A stretch of 64,000 bases of DNA from JAAYDS01 sp012729155 (GCA_036774405.1 DAIPBO010000007.1:1-64000), one strand, 5' to 3'. Shown: positions 24,304 to 33,077, counted from the stretch's first letter. Notes: generated by a model not told the origin, from the letters alone. Translations and numbers: made by a program.

Positions 24304-24543
24304 AGTCAAGGGTGCCTTTTCGGGCACCCTTGCGTCTTTCTGAGGTGTCAGCAGAAGATGATCAGCCCAGCCAGCAACAACGGTAGGCGCGAAGCGAGGC
24401 CTGAGCCGCATACCAAGCCGCCAGGGTGAGTCTGCGACCCTACAGTCAGAGTAGACGGGCCAGTTCTCCAGGGCGGAGAGCTGGCCCTTTTATTCAAGTG
24501 GCCCGAGTAGTACTGTGAATGCACGTCGAGAGGAGATAGGGGA
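24304..24543 (+). promoter_or_regulatory. Structured 5' leader, candidate attenuator or riboswitch
   Basis: The gap 24217-24543 carries a promoter and then this leader. Hairpin 1 is caagggtgcc/ggcacccttg (24307-24332), at the very 5' end of the RNA. The middle (24333-24456) holds possible small stems: agggt/accct around 24424, and gtctgc/gtagac around 24431-24456. Hairpin 2 (24457-24491) is a full intrinsic terminator 50 bases before the ATG. The segment gccagc near 24375 could pair with gctggc of the terminator arm, giving a possible antiterminator. No known riboswitch core or T-box sequence was recognised. Confidence 0.5.
24457..24491 (+). terminator. Intrinsic terminator inside the leader
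   Basis: 13-base stem with one G-U: gggccagttctcc (24457-24469) and ggagagctggccc (24475-24487), then TTTTA. It lies between promoter and gene. Confidence 0.7.
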
Positions 24544-25944
24544 ATGCTCGAGTTTAGTCACCGCTCTAACACCCTTGAGCAGCGCGAGTATCAGTATAGC
24601 CTGCAAGATGTCCCGGAGCCGCATCTCTACCGGCTGCTCTACACCTATGACGAGGTGCCCAAGATCCCCTTTAACCATCGCCATGTGCCTATGATGCCAC
24701 CTGAGCAGGTTTGGATCACGGATACCACCTTCAGAGATGGGCAGCAGGCTCTGGTACCCTACACCACCGAGCAGATTGTCGCTCTGTTCAAGATGCTACA
24801 TCGCCTCAGCGGTCCCAAGGGCATCATTCGCCAGAGCGAGTTTTTTCTGTACAGCAAGCGCGACCGCGAGGCCCTCGATGCCTGTCGTGAGCTCGGCTTT
24901 GAGTATCCCGAGATCACGAGCTGGATCCGAGCGACCCCGAAAGACTTTCAGCTGGTCAAGGACATCGGCATTCCCGAGACGGGCATCCTGTGCTCTTGCT
25001 CGGACTATCACATCTTTCACAAGCTCAAGTTGTCGCGCGCACAGGCGATGGACCAGTTCTTGGGCATCGTCAAAGAGGCGCTAGCCATCGGCGTGCGCCC
25101 GCGTGTGCATCTCGAGGATCTCACTCGGGCCGACTTTTACGGCTTTGTCGTGCCGCTGGCACTGGCTCTGAACAAGCTGTCTAGTGAGGCAGGTATCCCC
25201 ATCAAGATCCGCGCCTGTGACACTCTTGGCCTGGGCGTGTCTTACCCTGGCGTAGCACTGCCCCGCAGCGTGCCCGGTATCGCCTATGGCCTGTGGCACC
25301 ATGCTGGCTTTCCGAGCGAGTTGCTGGAATGGCATGGCCACAATGACTTTTATCGGGCCGTGGTGAACGCCGGCACTGCCTGGCTGTACGGCATCTCAGC
25401 TGCCAACTGCACCCTGCTGGGCATCGGCGAGCGCACCGGCAACACGCCACTTGAGGCGATGGTGTTCGAGTACGCCGCTCTGCGCGGCACCCTGGACGGC
25501 ATGGACACCACCGTCATCACCGAGATCGCCGACTACTATGTCAACGAGATCGGCTATGAGGTGCCACCGATGACGCCGCTGGTGGGCGCCGACTTTAACA
25601 CCACCCGCGCGGGCATCCATGCTGACGGTCTGCTCAAAGACAAGGAGATCTATACGGCGTTCAACACCGACAAGCTGCTCAACGCGCCCATCCGCGTCAT
25701 GGTCAACCAGGCGTCCGGCGCTGCTGGCCTGCTGCACTGGATCAAGACCGAGTTCAGGCTGTCCGATAATCATCCGCTCGACAAGCGCGACGCACGCCTT
25801 ACGCCCGTGCTGCAGTGGATCGAGGATGAGTACAAGGGAGGGCGCCAGACGGGCATCACCGATATCGAGCTGCGTACTGTATTGAGCACCCTAGCCCCCG
25901 AGTTTCTGTCAGAGATCAGAGAGGCGCAGGGTTCTGCTGACTGA
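24544..25944 (+). CDS. Homocitrate/isopropylmalate synthase-family enzyme, probable Re-citrate synthase type
   Basis: 466 residues. ATG at 24544 with GAGGAGA upstream. DRE-TIM metallolyase: the acetyl-CoA/metal motif WITDTTFRDGQQALVPYT (near residue 58), HLEDLTRADFYGF, RACDTLGLG, and the metal-binding LEWHGHNDFY. Then come GIGERTGNTPLEAM and FNTTRAGIHADGLLKD. There is no C-terminal LeuA dimer regulatory domain. The length, the QSEFFLYS and PEITSWIRATP segments and the unusual N-terminus fit the Re-citrate synthases of Clostridium kluyveri and Dehalococcoides type as I remember them. Those make citrate from oxaloacetate and acetyl-CoA. Homocitrate synthase is the main alternative. Expressed from a leader with an internal terminator. 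Confidence 0.85.
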   Translation: MLEFSHRSNTLEQREYQYSLQDVPEPHLYRLLYTYDEVPKIPFNHRHVPMMPPEQVWITDTTFRDGQQALVPYTTEQIVALFKMLHRLSGPKGIIRQSEFFLYSKRDREALDACRELGFEYPEITSWIRATPKDFQLVKDIGIPETGILCSCSDYHIFHKLKLSRAQAMDQFLGIVKEALAIGVRPRVHLEDLTRADFYGFVVPLALALNKLSSEAGIPIKIRACDTLGLGVSYPGVALPRSVPGIAYGLWHHAGFPSELLEWHGHNDFYRAVVNAGTAWLYGISAANCTLLGIGERTGNTPLEAMVFEYAALRGTLDGMDTTVITEIADYYVNEIGYEVPPMTPLVGADFNTTRAGIHADGLLKDKEIYTAFNTDKLLNAPIRVMVNQASGAAGLLHWIKTEFRLSDNHPLDKRDARLTPVLQWIEDEYKGGRQTGITDIELRTVLSTLAPEFLSEIREAQGSAD

Positions 25945-25958
25945 GCAGGCGCTCGCCA

Positions 25959-25990
25959 CAAGACAGGGCGGCCATAGCCGCCCTGTCTTG
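25959..25990. terminator. Strong hairpin between convergent genes
   Basis: 14-base perfect stem, caagacagggcggc (25959-25972) with gccgccctgtcttg (25977-25990), loop of 4. Shared by the synthase (plus) and the ROK gene (minus). Confidence 0.7.
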
Positions 25991-26012
25991 TCTTGTCGTG
26001 GCCACTGGCGCG

Positions 26013-26906
26013 CTAGCTAGCCGCGAGTTCGGCAAGAGCGATGGCGCCCAATGCGCCCGATCGATTGCCCAGCGCCGGCGGCACGATATAGGCGTCGATG
26101 CCGTGCACAATGGCCTCAGCCTGGATGTAGCCATTGAGCAGCTCTTGCACGCGGCGACGAATGCGGGGGAAAAGATGCTCCTGCTCCATCACGCCGCCGC
26201 CCATGACGATGCGTTGGGGCGAGACGGGCAGCATCAGGTTGACCAGTCCGTTGGCCAGATAATCTGCTTCGAGGTCCCACGCGGGGTGCTCCGGGCCGAG
26301 CTCAGTGGCCGAGACGCCCCAACGCGCCGCTATCGCCGGACCACAGGCAAGCCCCTCGAGACAGTCGCCATGGTAGCTACAGCAACCCGCAAAGGGGTCA
26401 GCTGTGCGGTCATGGGGGATGCGGATATGACCCATCTCTGGATGCATCAGGCCATGGACGAGCTTACCATTGACCATGGCGCCCCCCCCGATGCCGGTGC
26501 CCACCGTCAGGTAGATAAAGGTGTTCAGGCCCTGCGCTGCGCCCCAGCGATGCTCACCCAGCGCCGCCACGTTGACATCAGTGTCAAAACCCACCGGCAC
26601 GCCCAAGGCTCTACGCACCTGGCCTACAAAGTCAGTGTTAGCCCAGCCAGGTTTGGGCGTGGTGGTGACATAGCCAAAGGTCGCAGAGGCCGGATCGGGA
26701 TCAATCGGCCCGAACGAGGCGATGCCCACAGCCGCCAAGGGACCCAAGTCAGCCTGGGCCTCTTGGAAGAACTCTACCGATCGTGCGATGCTCTCGGCCG
26801 GCGTGCCCGTGGCAAAGCGCACTTCGCGGCGCACATCCTCAGGGCCTGTACCGACGGCGCATACGAACTTGGTGCCACCGGCCTCGATTCCTCCATACAA
26901 CGCCAT
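26013..26906 (-). CDS. ROK-family sugar kinase, fructokinase-like
   Basis: 297 residues. ATG at 26906 with GGAGGGA upstream. It starts with the ATP site LYGGIEAGGTKFVCAVG, then DTDVNVAALGEHRWGAAQG (catalytic Asp) and YLTVGTGIGGGAMVNGKL. The ROK zinc site is HPEMGHIRIP with CCSYHGDCLEGLACGPA, in the Cys-x2-His-x2-3-Cys form seen in bacterial ROK fructokinases. It phosphorylates a hexose, most likely fructose or mannose. Last of three minus-strand genes; starts 29 bases after the PEP-synthase-like gene. Confidence 0.9.
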   Translation of the reverse strand: MALYGGIEAGGTKFVCAVGTGPEDVRREVRFATGTPAESIARSVEFFQEAQADLGPLAAVGIASFGPIDPDPASATFGYVTTTPKPGWANTDFVGQVRRALGVPVGFDTDVNVAALGEHRWGAAQGLNTFIYLTVGTGIGGGAMVNGKLVHGLMHPEMGHIRIPHDRTADPFAGCCSYHGDCLEGLACGPAIAARWGVSATELGPEHPAWDLEADYLANGLVNLMLPVSPQRIVMGGGVMEQEHLFPRIRRRVQELLNGYIQAEAIVHGIDAYIVPPALGNRSGALGAIALAELAAS

Positions 26907-26935
26907 ACGTCTGATCCCTCCCCTGGAAGTGATTG

Positions 26936-29173
26936 CTACAACTCATCCAGCGCCCTACGCACGCCCATCCTGCGTATCGCGACGCGGCCGACAAGGCTGC
27001 GAGTGGCGTCCACCAGCAGTTCATCGCCCGTCTTGAGCCTTTCCACCACGTCGGGCACTGCAAAAACGGCAGGTAAGCCATACTCACGGACCAGCACCCC
27101 ACCATGATCGAGTAACGCGCCCTGTGCCGTCACTATGGCAGCCACGGCGCTAAAGAGTGGGCTGAGTTCGTAGGTGGCCTGCTGGCAGATCAGCACCTCG
27201 CCGGGTAGCACCGTGGGCGCCTCGGCCATCGAGCGTACAACCCGAGCCCGCCCCTGCACGGCTCCCGCCGAAACCCCAAGGCCGCGCAATACCAGATCGC
27301 AGCTGCCCATGTCGAGAGGTGCGCCCTCTGGCTCCTCACCCAGCCTACGCGGTGGCGCATAGCGCCAAGCTCGGCGTCGTTCCTCGCGGCGCCGCATGAC
27401 CGCACGAACGATCATCTCATCTCGCAGTTCACCATGCAACCAGCGGTCGAGCTCGCGGGCCTCTAGAAGAGCCGCGTCATGTACCTCAGAGGCCAGCCCC
27501 ACCGCGTGTAAGCGGCGGCCCGCATCGTACACAGCGGCTCGTTCGCATGCGCGACAACTGGCAGCCGCCTCTGACACAGCAGCCAGCTCCGTCTGCAACT
27601 GGCGGCCACGATCGAGCAGTTGTGCATAGATGAACCGCCGTAGGCGGTTCAGGCGCGGCATCACCGTTGGATCGACCTTGATTAGAGCCATTCCGTCCGT
27701 CGGGCTGCCCGCATCTTTCGTTCCCGTCAAGATCTCGTCGGGTGGCGGAACCAGCTCAGCCAGCCACCACGAGTCTGCGCAGGGCACTGCTGTGCGGCGA
27801 TGAGCGGCGCTTTGTGGCAAGACCTGGTCCAGCCCTCCCCATTCCACCTCGATACGAGTCAGCGCCGCAAGCAGGTTGTCGAGCGCTGCATCGATCGTGC
27901 TACATTCGATAACCAGGGCATCGCCAGCGGTACGCAAGCCTTCGAGGAGTCGAGCCAGGTCTGGACCAGGCATACTGGCCAGCTGATCGCACGTCAGTGA
28001 GGCGATCCACTCGCTATGTGTCGCGAGTACAGAGGCAGCCTCCTGCGCTATTCGCGCTGCTGCAGCACTCGCCCGCAACACCTCAGCCAAAAGCCCCAGC
28101 GAACTCGCTTCAAGTGGCGTGCGCGTTTCCGGCGTAAGGGTAGATCGATAAACATAGCCAGACACTTCGATCTCGCTCGGGGCCTCGCTCCTATCGAACG
28201 CCGCAGCAGCACTTTGGCGCGCAAAGCGCCGACTGAGGTGATAGGGCGTGTAGGGACAGAGCGCCCGCTCAGGCACTGCGGCGGGGGCCAACAATGCGAC
28301 TGGCGCGGTGACCGCAGGGATCGATCGGGTCGGAACAAAGGCCGGCACGGCCGTCGCTGGCCGTACTCTTATGAAAGTGAGATGATCTTGGTCAATGACC
28401 CATTCGATGGCCTGGTAGGCCAGGTCATGTTCATCGAGCAAGAGCCCATAGTAGCGCAGCTGGCTCCAATAGCTGAGCTCACCGGGTTTGCGGCTGTAGG
28501 GATCAAGATCGAATACGCCTCGCTCGGCCCCCTGGTGGATCTCGAGAATAAAGCGGTCCGAATCGCCGGTGACAGGATCAGCGGTAAAGAGCGCTCCGCG
28601 TGCCTCTGAGGTGACCATCGGCTGAATAAGCAGCCCCATCTGAGCCGCCAGCAGATCGACGCCGAACCGGTGTGCATAAGAGAGCGCCTTGGCGCTAAAC
28701 AGCGAGGCCCAACTCTCCAGAGCAGCCGCCAGCAGGCCAGCTTCATCGGTGATGTTGAGCGTGCTGATGTGCTGTCCCACAAAGCTCCGGGTAGCACTGT
28801 CTTCGATGGTCGAAGATGAGCGCAGGCCAACGCTGGGGGCCTCTACGGCGCGCCAGGCGGCAAGCAACTCATGACGAACCTCCTCAGGCACACGCCGTAC
28901 ACCAAAAGCCGAACGAATGGCCCACGCTGCAGCCTCGAACTGGGGCATGGTGCGCGGCTGCATGGTGTTGAGGATCGAAGCGATCTCGCCCAACAATCCG
29001 CCTTGCTCCACAATACGTTGATAGAACCACGTAGAAAGCGCAACACCACGCAGCACCGGGCAGCCTAACGCTGCGGCATGCCCAAGGTGGGCCGCCTTGC
29101 CACCATACTCGGCCCTGTCCGCCAGGTCGAGCGCGCTCAGGTCGCGCCAGTGTTCACCTATCGCCTCAGCCAT
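26936..29173 (-). CDS. PEP-synthase-like protein: ATP-grasp domain plus phosphohistidine domain, no PEP barrel
   Basis: 745 residues. The ATG at 29173 overlaps the upstream stop by 8 bases. Residues 1-300 are the PPDK N-terminal (ATP-grasp) domain: YGGKAAHLGHAAALG, VGLRSSSTIEDSATRSFVGQH, QPMVTSEARGALFTADPVTGD. Residues about 300-640 are mostly helical and not recognised. Residues about 645-735 are the swivelling phosphohistidine domain, GLGVSAGAVQGRARVV and QGALLDHGGVLVREYGLPAV, with the catalytic His in LLDHGG. The C-terminal PEP/pyruvate barrel of true PEP synthase is missing. Rifampicin phosphotransferases share this domain set, so phosphotransfer to an unknown small molecule is possible. 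Confidence 0.8.
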   Translation of the reverse strand: MAEAIGEHWRDLSALDLADRAEYGGKAAHLGHAAALGCPVLRGVALSTWFYQRIVEQGGLLGEIASILNTMQPRTMPQFEAAAWAIRSAFGVRRVPEEVRHELLAAWRAVEAPSVGLRSSSTIEDSATRSFVGQHISTLNITDEAGLLAAALESWASLFSAKALSYAHRFGVDLLAAQMGLLIQPMVTSEARGALFTADPVTGDSDRFILEIHQGAERGVFDLDPYSRKPGELSYWSQLRYYGLLLDEHDLAYQAIEWVIDQDHLTFIRVRPATAVPAFVPTRSIPAVTAPVALLAPAAVPERALCPYTPYHLSRRFARQSAAAAFDRSEAPSEIEVSGYVYRSTLTPETRTPLEASSLGLLAEVLRASAAAARIAQEAASVLATHSEWIASLTCDQLASMPGPDLARLLEGLRTAGDALVIECSTIDAALDNLLAALTRIEVEWGGLDQVLPQSAAHRRTAVPCADSWWLAELVPPPDEILTGTKDAGSPTDGMALIKVDPTVMPRLNRLRRFIYAQLLDRGRQLQTELAAVSEAAASCRACERAAVYDAGRRLHAVGLASEVHDAALLEARELDRWLHGELRDEMIVRAVMRRREERRRAWRYAPPRRLGEEPEGAPLDMGSCDLVLRGLGVSAGAVQGRARVVRSMAEAPTVLPGEVLICQQATYELSPLFSAVAAIVTAQGALLDHGGVLVREYGLPAVFAVPDVVERLKTGDELLVDATRSLVGRVAIRRMGVRRALDEL

Positions 29174-31070
29174 AGATCACATATTGCCTCAAGAAGCGCA
29201 GCACGAGATCGTAGAAGGCCCTGATGGTCTCGGCCTGCCGCCAGCCGTGACCCTCGCCGGCAAAGACATGATACTCGTGCGGCGTACCAGTGCGACGCAA
29301 TGCGGCAACGATCGTCTCGGCCTGAGCGAGCGGCACCACCTGGTCCTCGGCGCCCTGGAAGACTGCGATCGGGTCGGTAATGCTCTCAGCGGCAAAGATG
29401 GGTGAGCGGTCGCGATAACGGTCAGCCGTCTCTGGGAGTGGGCCGATCATCGAGTCGAGATAGCGCGCCTCGAACTTGTGGGTGTCTGAGGCCAAGGTAA
29501 ACAGATTGGTGACGCCATACAGACAGATGCCTGCCTTGAACACACTGGGGTGCTGAATCAGCGAGCGTAGCACAGTGTAGCCACCCGCACTGCCCCCCAT
29601 AACCACCATGCGCGTGGCATCGACAATGCCCTGCTCAGCGAGGTATTGGGCACCTGTGACGGTATCATCGACATCGTAGATGCCCCACTTTTCGCGCAGT
29701 TTGAGCATATAGGTGCGGCCATATCCTGTGCTGCCGCGATAGTTCACATCGAGCACCGCAAAGCCGCGGGAGGCAAAGAACTGGGCCTGAGCGGCATATC
29801 CCATGCCCGTCTGGCTAGTCGGGCCACCGTGCACCCGCACGATCAGAGGGGGCTTGCCAGGCCCGCGCAGGGCTGACGCAGGGCGATAGAGAATGCCATG
29901 AGCCACATCGCCTTCAGTGGTGGGCCAACTCAGCGCCTCTGGCTCAGCCAACCACTCGGCGGCCGTATTCTCGCCGCTCGAACGGGCCACCACCCAATGT
30001 CGCTCTGTCTGTGGATCGTACACGATGAGCCTCTCAGTAATACGCGGGCCAGAGGCCACCATGGCGATGCGTCCATGCTGCGAGATGGCCACCTGACCGA
30101 GCTCCGTGTACGCGCTCAAGCCGCGCACCTGATGCTGTTCAGCTGAGACCAGGGCAACGCGCCAGAGAGTCGTTGCGCCCAAATCGCTACGGCAGAAGTA
30201 GAGTGCCTGACTATCAGAGGCCCAGTCATACGTCTTGATGCCCTGCACCCAGGCAGGTTTACCCAACTCAGCCTCGACCTGCACCAGTGGGCAGCGTTCT
30301 CGTGTTTCCAGATTCAGCAGATAGAGAGCTCCCCAACCCGTCTCGTCGCTGATATACGCCAGCCAACGGCCGTCGGGCGAAAAGCGCGGCTGCTGCGCGG
30401 CGGTCTCTAGACCACCCGCCACCTGCTGCACATCCTCCAGATAAGCACTGCCATGTCCATCGTCCACCACGTTGGCGAGCATCAGGCGGGCGCCATCCCA
30501 CGGCATCTGCGGATGGTCCCACTCGACCCAGGCAAGCAGTTTGCCATGCGGGTGCCAGGTGGGCTGCATGTAAAAGTCAGCTCCGCTGGCGAGCTTGACG
30601 GGCCACGCCATGCCGGTAGCGTCGACGAGGGCAAGGCAGTCAACGCCTTCGTCACTATGCACAGCCACCACCCAACGGCCACATGGAGACACCACTGGCG
30701 ATGCCCAGGCCCCATAGGCTGGCGTGATCGGCGCCGCCTGCCCTGTGGTCAGACTCTGGCAGTAGAGCCTCCCATCAGACGCGTAAAACACCTGACCTCG
30801 GGCCACCGCCAGATCGCCACCGCCATAGCCTACACGGGCACGCACTGATCGATCAGGCGTCAGATCGCGCGGCGCACACTCGCCGTCATCGAGGGCGACG
30901 ACCATGCCATGCCCTGAGCGCGTCTCTAGCCACACCATCCGTTCGTCATCCCAGAAGACGTCTTGCAGGCGCCTGCTCTGGGCGAGCTGCTCGGCCGTCA
31001 AAGGGCTGGGCCAGAGCCCATAGGGCATGATCTCCATCTCGCCTCCGCTGTATCGGGTGATCTTATCCAT
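29166..31070 (-). CDS. S9-family (prolyl oligopeptidase) serine peptidase
   Basis: 634 residues. ATG at 31070 with GGGAGG upstream; no signal peptide, so probably cytoplasmic. Residues 1-370 are a beta-propeller with WD/TolB-like blades (SPVVSPCGRWVVAV, QPRFSPDGRWLAYIS). Residues 380-634 are the alpha/beta hydrolase: PPLIVRVHGGPTSQTG oxyanion region, DVNYRGSTGYGR, the nucleophile in VVMGGSAGGYTVL, Asp in FQGAEDQVVPL and His in FAGEGHGW. It cleaves short peptides, of the acyl-aminoacyl or dipeptidyl peptidase kind. First of three co-transcribed genes and divergent from the htrA gene. Confidence 0.93.
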   Translation of the reverse strand: MDKITRYSGGEMEIMPYGLWPSPLTAEQLAQSRRLQDVFWDDERMVWLETRSGHGMVVALDDGECAPRDLTPDRSVRARVGYGGGDLAVARGQVFYASDGRLYCQSLTTGQAAPITPAYGAWASPVVSPCGRWVVAVHSDEGVDCLALVDATGMAWPVKLASGADFYMQPTWHPHGKLLAWVEWDHPQMPWDGARLMLANVVDDGHGSAYLEDVQQVAGGLETAAQQPRFSPDGRWLAYISDETGWGALYLLNLETRERCPLVQVEAELGKPAWVQGIKTYDWASDSQALYFCRSDLGATTLWRVALVSAEQHQVRGLSAYTELGQVAISQHGRIAMVASGPRITERLIVYDPQTERHWVVARSSGENTAAEWLAEPEALSWPTTEGDVAHGILYRPASALRGPGKPPLIVRVHGGPTSQTGMGYAAQAQFFASRGFAVLDVNYRGSTGYGRTYMLKLREKWGIYDVDDTVTGAQYLAEQGIVDATRMVVMGGSAGGYTVLRSLIQHPSVFKAGICLYGVTNLFTLASDTHKFEARYLDSMIGPLPETADRYRDRSPIFAAESITDPIAVFQGAEDQVVPLAQAETIVAALRRTGTPHEYHVFAGEGHGWRQAETIRAFYDLVLRFLRQYVIYG

Positions 31071-31146
31071 AGCATAGCCTCCCAGCGCCGTTGCAGCAAG
31101 CGTGACGGATGCGATTCGCGGGCGGGCACACTCTCAGCTCAGGTTG

Positions 31147-31155
31147 TGGTAGAAT
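31147..31155 (+). promoter_or_regulatory. Extended -10 promoter of htrA
   Basis: TGG directly before TAGAAT (31150-31155), 27 bases before the start codon. No clear -35. Confidence 0.45.
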
Positions 31156-31182
31156 AGACGTGATCTTTGGAGGTGATAGCCC

Positions 31183-32472
31183 ATGAGACATTTCGCGGTG
31201 ATCAGACGTGCATCGATGGTTCTGTCCGTTCTGTTGGTAGCGGCGCTGCTCAGCGGCTGTTGGGCAATCCCCAGGATAGACCTACCCCAACTCGAGAGGG
31301 GTTGGCCCGATCTGAACCCCGAACCGGCTACACCGCCAGCACCGCGGGTTGAGCGCCCGATAGAGCTAGCAACGGCTACTCCTCGTCCACAACTGCAGCT
31401 AATCCCCGGGGCAGCGGGCGATGAACTGCCGCTGCCAGAGCTGTACCAGCGTGTTAACCCCTCGGTCGTTAACATCTCGGTGGTGGTACAGGTCGGAGCG
31501 GACACTCTCGGCTCGCCCTTCCCTGGATGGCCACAGTTCAGCGACCCGGACATGCCTGATCTCTACACACAAGGACAGGGCTCCGGCTGGATATACGATA
31601 CTGAGGGGCATATCGTCACCAACAACCACGTCGTCGAAGGTGCCACCGAAGTCACCGTCACCTTTGCCGATGATACAGTGGCTACAGCGCAGGTGGTAGG
31701 TACTGATCCGGATAGCGATCTGGCTGTGATCAGAGTCGATGCACCGCCCGAACTCTTATCACCACTGCGAATCGGTTATTCGGATGACCTGGAGGTTGGG
31801 CAAGAGGTGGTGGCCATCGGTAACCCCTTTGGCCTCTCGGGCACTATGACAAGAGGCATCGTGAGCGCTCTCGGCCGGCTCCTGCCAACGAGCAGCAGCA
31901 CCACATCTGGCGGCAGCTACACCATTCCGGACATCATCCAGACCGATGCGGCCATCAACCCTGGCAATTCAGGCGGGCCGTTGTTCAACCTGCGCGGCGA
32001 GGTGATCGGCGTGACAACGGCGATCGAATCGCCAGTACAGGGCTCATCGGGCGTAGGCTATGCCGTCCCAGCCAGCATTGTCGAGCGAGTCGTGCCGGCG
32101 CTCATCGCTGACGGCCAGTATCAGCACCCTTGGCTCGGCGTGAGCACCATCAACGTCACACCAGCTTACAGCTCGGTGCTGAACTTACCCGCTGAACAGC
32201 GCGGCGTGATGGTGGTGATGGTCGCAGACAACAGCCCTGCGGCCGAAGCTGGGCTTCGGGCCAGTAGCGAGACTCGCGAATCAGATGGCGTGCAGGTACC
32301 CGTCGGAGGCGACATCATCATCGGCATCAACGACCGCCCGGTGTCCAAGTTCGACGATCTGATCAGCTACTTGAGTAGAGAGTCGACTGTCGGGGATACG
32401 GTGGTGCTCACCATATTGCGCGACGGCGACACCCTACAGATCGACGTCACGCTCGAGGCACGACCGCGCTAG
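31183..32472 (+). CDS. htrA: HtrA/DegP-type serine protease, lipoprotein
   Basis: 429 residues. ATG at 31183 after GGAGGTG. A lipoprotein signal ends in LLSGC, with Cys26 as the lipid site, so the protein is tethered outside the membrane. A Pro-rich linker (about 30-80) leads to the trypsin-like domain with the full triad: His149 (TNNHVVEG), Asp179 (DSDLAVIRV) and Ser263 (NPGNSGGPL). A C-terminal PDZ domain (about 320-425) has the carboxylate-binding region near HPWLGVSTIN and the usual GDIIIGINDRPV. It degrades misfolded envelope proteins. Single gene. Confidence 0.95.
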   Translation: MRHFAVIRRASMVLSVLLVAALLSGCWAIPRIDLPQLERGWPDLNPEPATPPAPRVERPIELATATPRPQLQLIPGAAGDELPLPELYQRVNPSVVNISVVVQVGADTLGSPFPGWPQFSDPDMPDLYTQGQGSGWIYDTEGHIVTNNHVVEGATEVTVTFADDTVATAQVVGTDPDSDLAVIRVDAPPELLSPLRIGYSDDLEVGQEVVAIGNPFGLSGTMTRGIVSALGRLLPTSSSTTSGGSYTIPDIIQTDAAINPGNSGGPLFNLRGEVIGVTTAIESPVQGSSGVGYAVPASIVERVVPALIADGQYQHPWLGVSTINVTPAYSSVLNLPAEQRGVMVVMVADNSPAAEAGLRASSETRESDGVQVPVGGDIIIGINDRPVSKFDDLISYLSRESTVGDTVVLTILRDGDTLQIDVTLEARPR

Positions 32473-32482
32473 GCAGAGGCTT

Positions 32483-32510
32483 TTGACATCTCGTCGGGCG
32501 GCCCTATACT
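32483..32510 (+). promoter_or_regulatory. Promoter of the ferredoxin gene
   Basis: TTGACA (32483-32488), 16-base spacer, TATACT (32505-32510). Confidence 0.7.
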
Positions 32511-32552
32511 GGCTGCGGTTGGTAGTGCAATGAAAACAGGGAGGTAGTCACG

Positions 32553-32813
32553 ATGGCCTTCAAGATCAGCGACGAGTGCATATCCTGTGGCGCCTGCGAA
32601 GCCGAGTGCCCCAACGAGGCAATCAGCGAGGGCGACTTGCAGTATATGATCGATCCGGACAAGTGCACCGAGTGCGTGGGCTTTTTCGACACGCAGCAGT
32701 GCTATGAGGTGTGCCCGGTTGAGGCCCCCGGGCCGGATCCTGACCGCGAGGAGACCCACGAAGAGCTTCTGGCCAAGTTCCGCACGCTGAATCCGGGCAA
32801 AGAGCCTGCCTAA
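32553..32813 (+). CDS. 2[4Fe-4S] ferredoxin
   Basis: 86 residues with two cluster motifs. The first is CISCGACEAECP at residues 9-20. The second is CTECVGFFDTQQCYEVCP from residue 38, with the six-residue loop found in YfhL/Allochromatium-type ferredoxins, which have low-potential clusters. A C-terminal acidic helix follows. Strong promoter and terminator on both sides mark a single, well-expressed gene. It is a general low-potential electron carrier. Rubrerythrin, the SagB-type enzyme or EtfAB in this window are possible partners, by inference. Confidence 0.96.
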   Translation: MAFKISDECISCGACEAECPNEAISEGDLQYMIDPDKCTECVGFFDTQQCYEVCPVEAPGPDPDREETHEELLAKFRTLNPGKEPA

Positions 32814-32827
32814 GTCCGTGATATCAA

Positions 32828-32861
32828 GAGGCCCGAGCGCATGCGCTCGGGCCTCTCTTTT
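32828..32861. terminator. Terminator after the ferredoxin gene
   Basis: 12-base perfect stem, gaggcccgagcg (32828-32839) with cgctcgggcctc (32844-32855), then TCTTTTA. It also works for the convergent HTH gene. Confidence 0.75.
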
Positions 32862-32876
32862 ATCTCTGGCAAACAC

Positions 32877-33077
32877 CTATTCCACAGGCGATAGCGGCTC
32901 ACCACTCTGCTGGTGTTGTTCAAGCCAGCCATCCAGATCGGAACGCCGAAAACGCCAGGTTCTGCCGATCTTGATAGCCGGGATCTTGCCATCTTGCGCC
33001 CACGAGTAGATCGTTGACTCTTTGAGCTGCAGGTACTGGGCCACCTGTTTGACATTCATCAGGGTGTCATCAGCCAT
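32877..33077 (-). CDS. Small MerR/excisionase-type helix-turn-helix protein
   Basis: 66 residues from the ATG at 33077, with GGGAG upstream. The whole protein is one winged-helix DNA-binding domain of the excisionase (HTH_17) type: MNVKQVAQYLQLKESTIYSWAQ, then DGKIPAIKIGRTWRFRRSDLDGWLEQH. Such proteins are phage or plasmid excisionases, or small chromosomal regulators. No integrase or phage gene is near, and it has its own good promoter, so a housekeeping regulator is more likely. Its target is unknown; a 9-base inverted repeat lies 290 bases upstream, before the cyclophilin gene. Confidence 0.85.
   Translation of the reverse strand: MADDTLMNVKQVAQYLQLKESTIYSWAQDGKIPAIKIGRTWRFRRSDLDGWLEQHQQSGEPLSPVE

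Noticed and set aside
24359..24430. 23-codon ORF in the leader as a leader peptide for attenuation
   Set aside because: It has no run of a regulatory amino acid (no Leu at all) and only a weak ribosome site.
32877..33077. Prophage or integrative element marked by the excisionase-type protein
   Set aside because: There is no integrase, attachment repeat or phage gene near; the neighbours are housekeeping genes.
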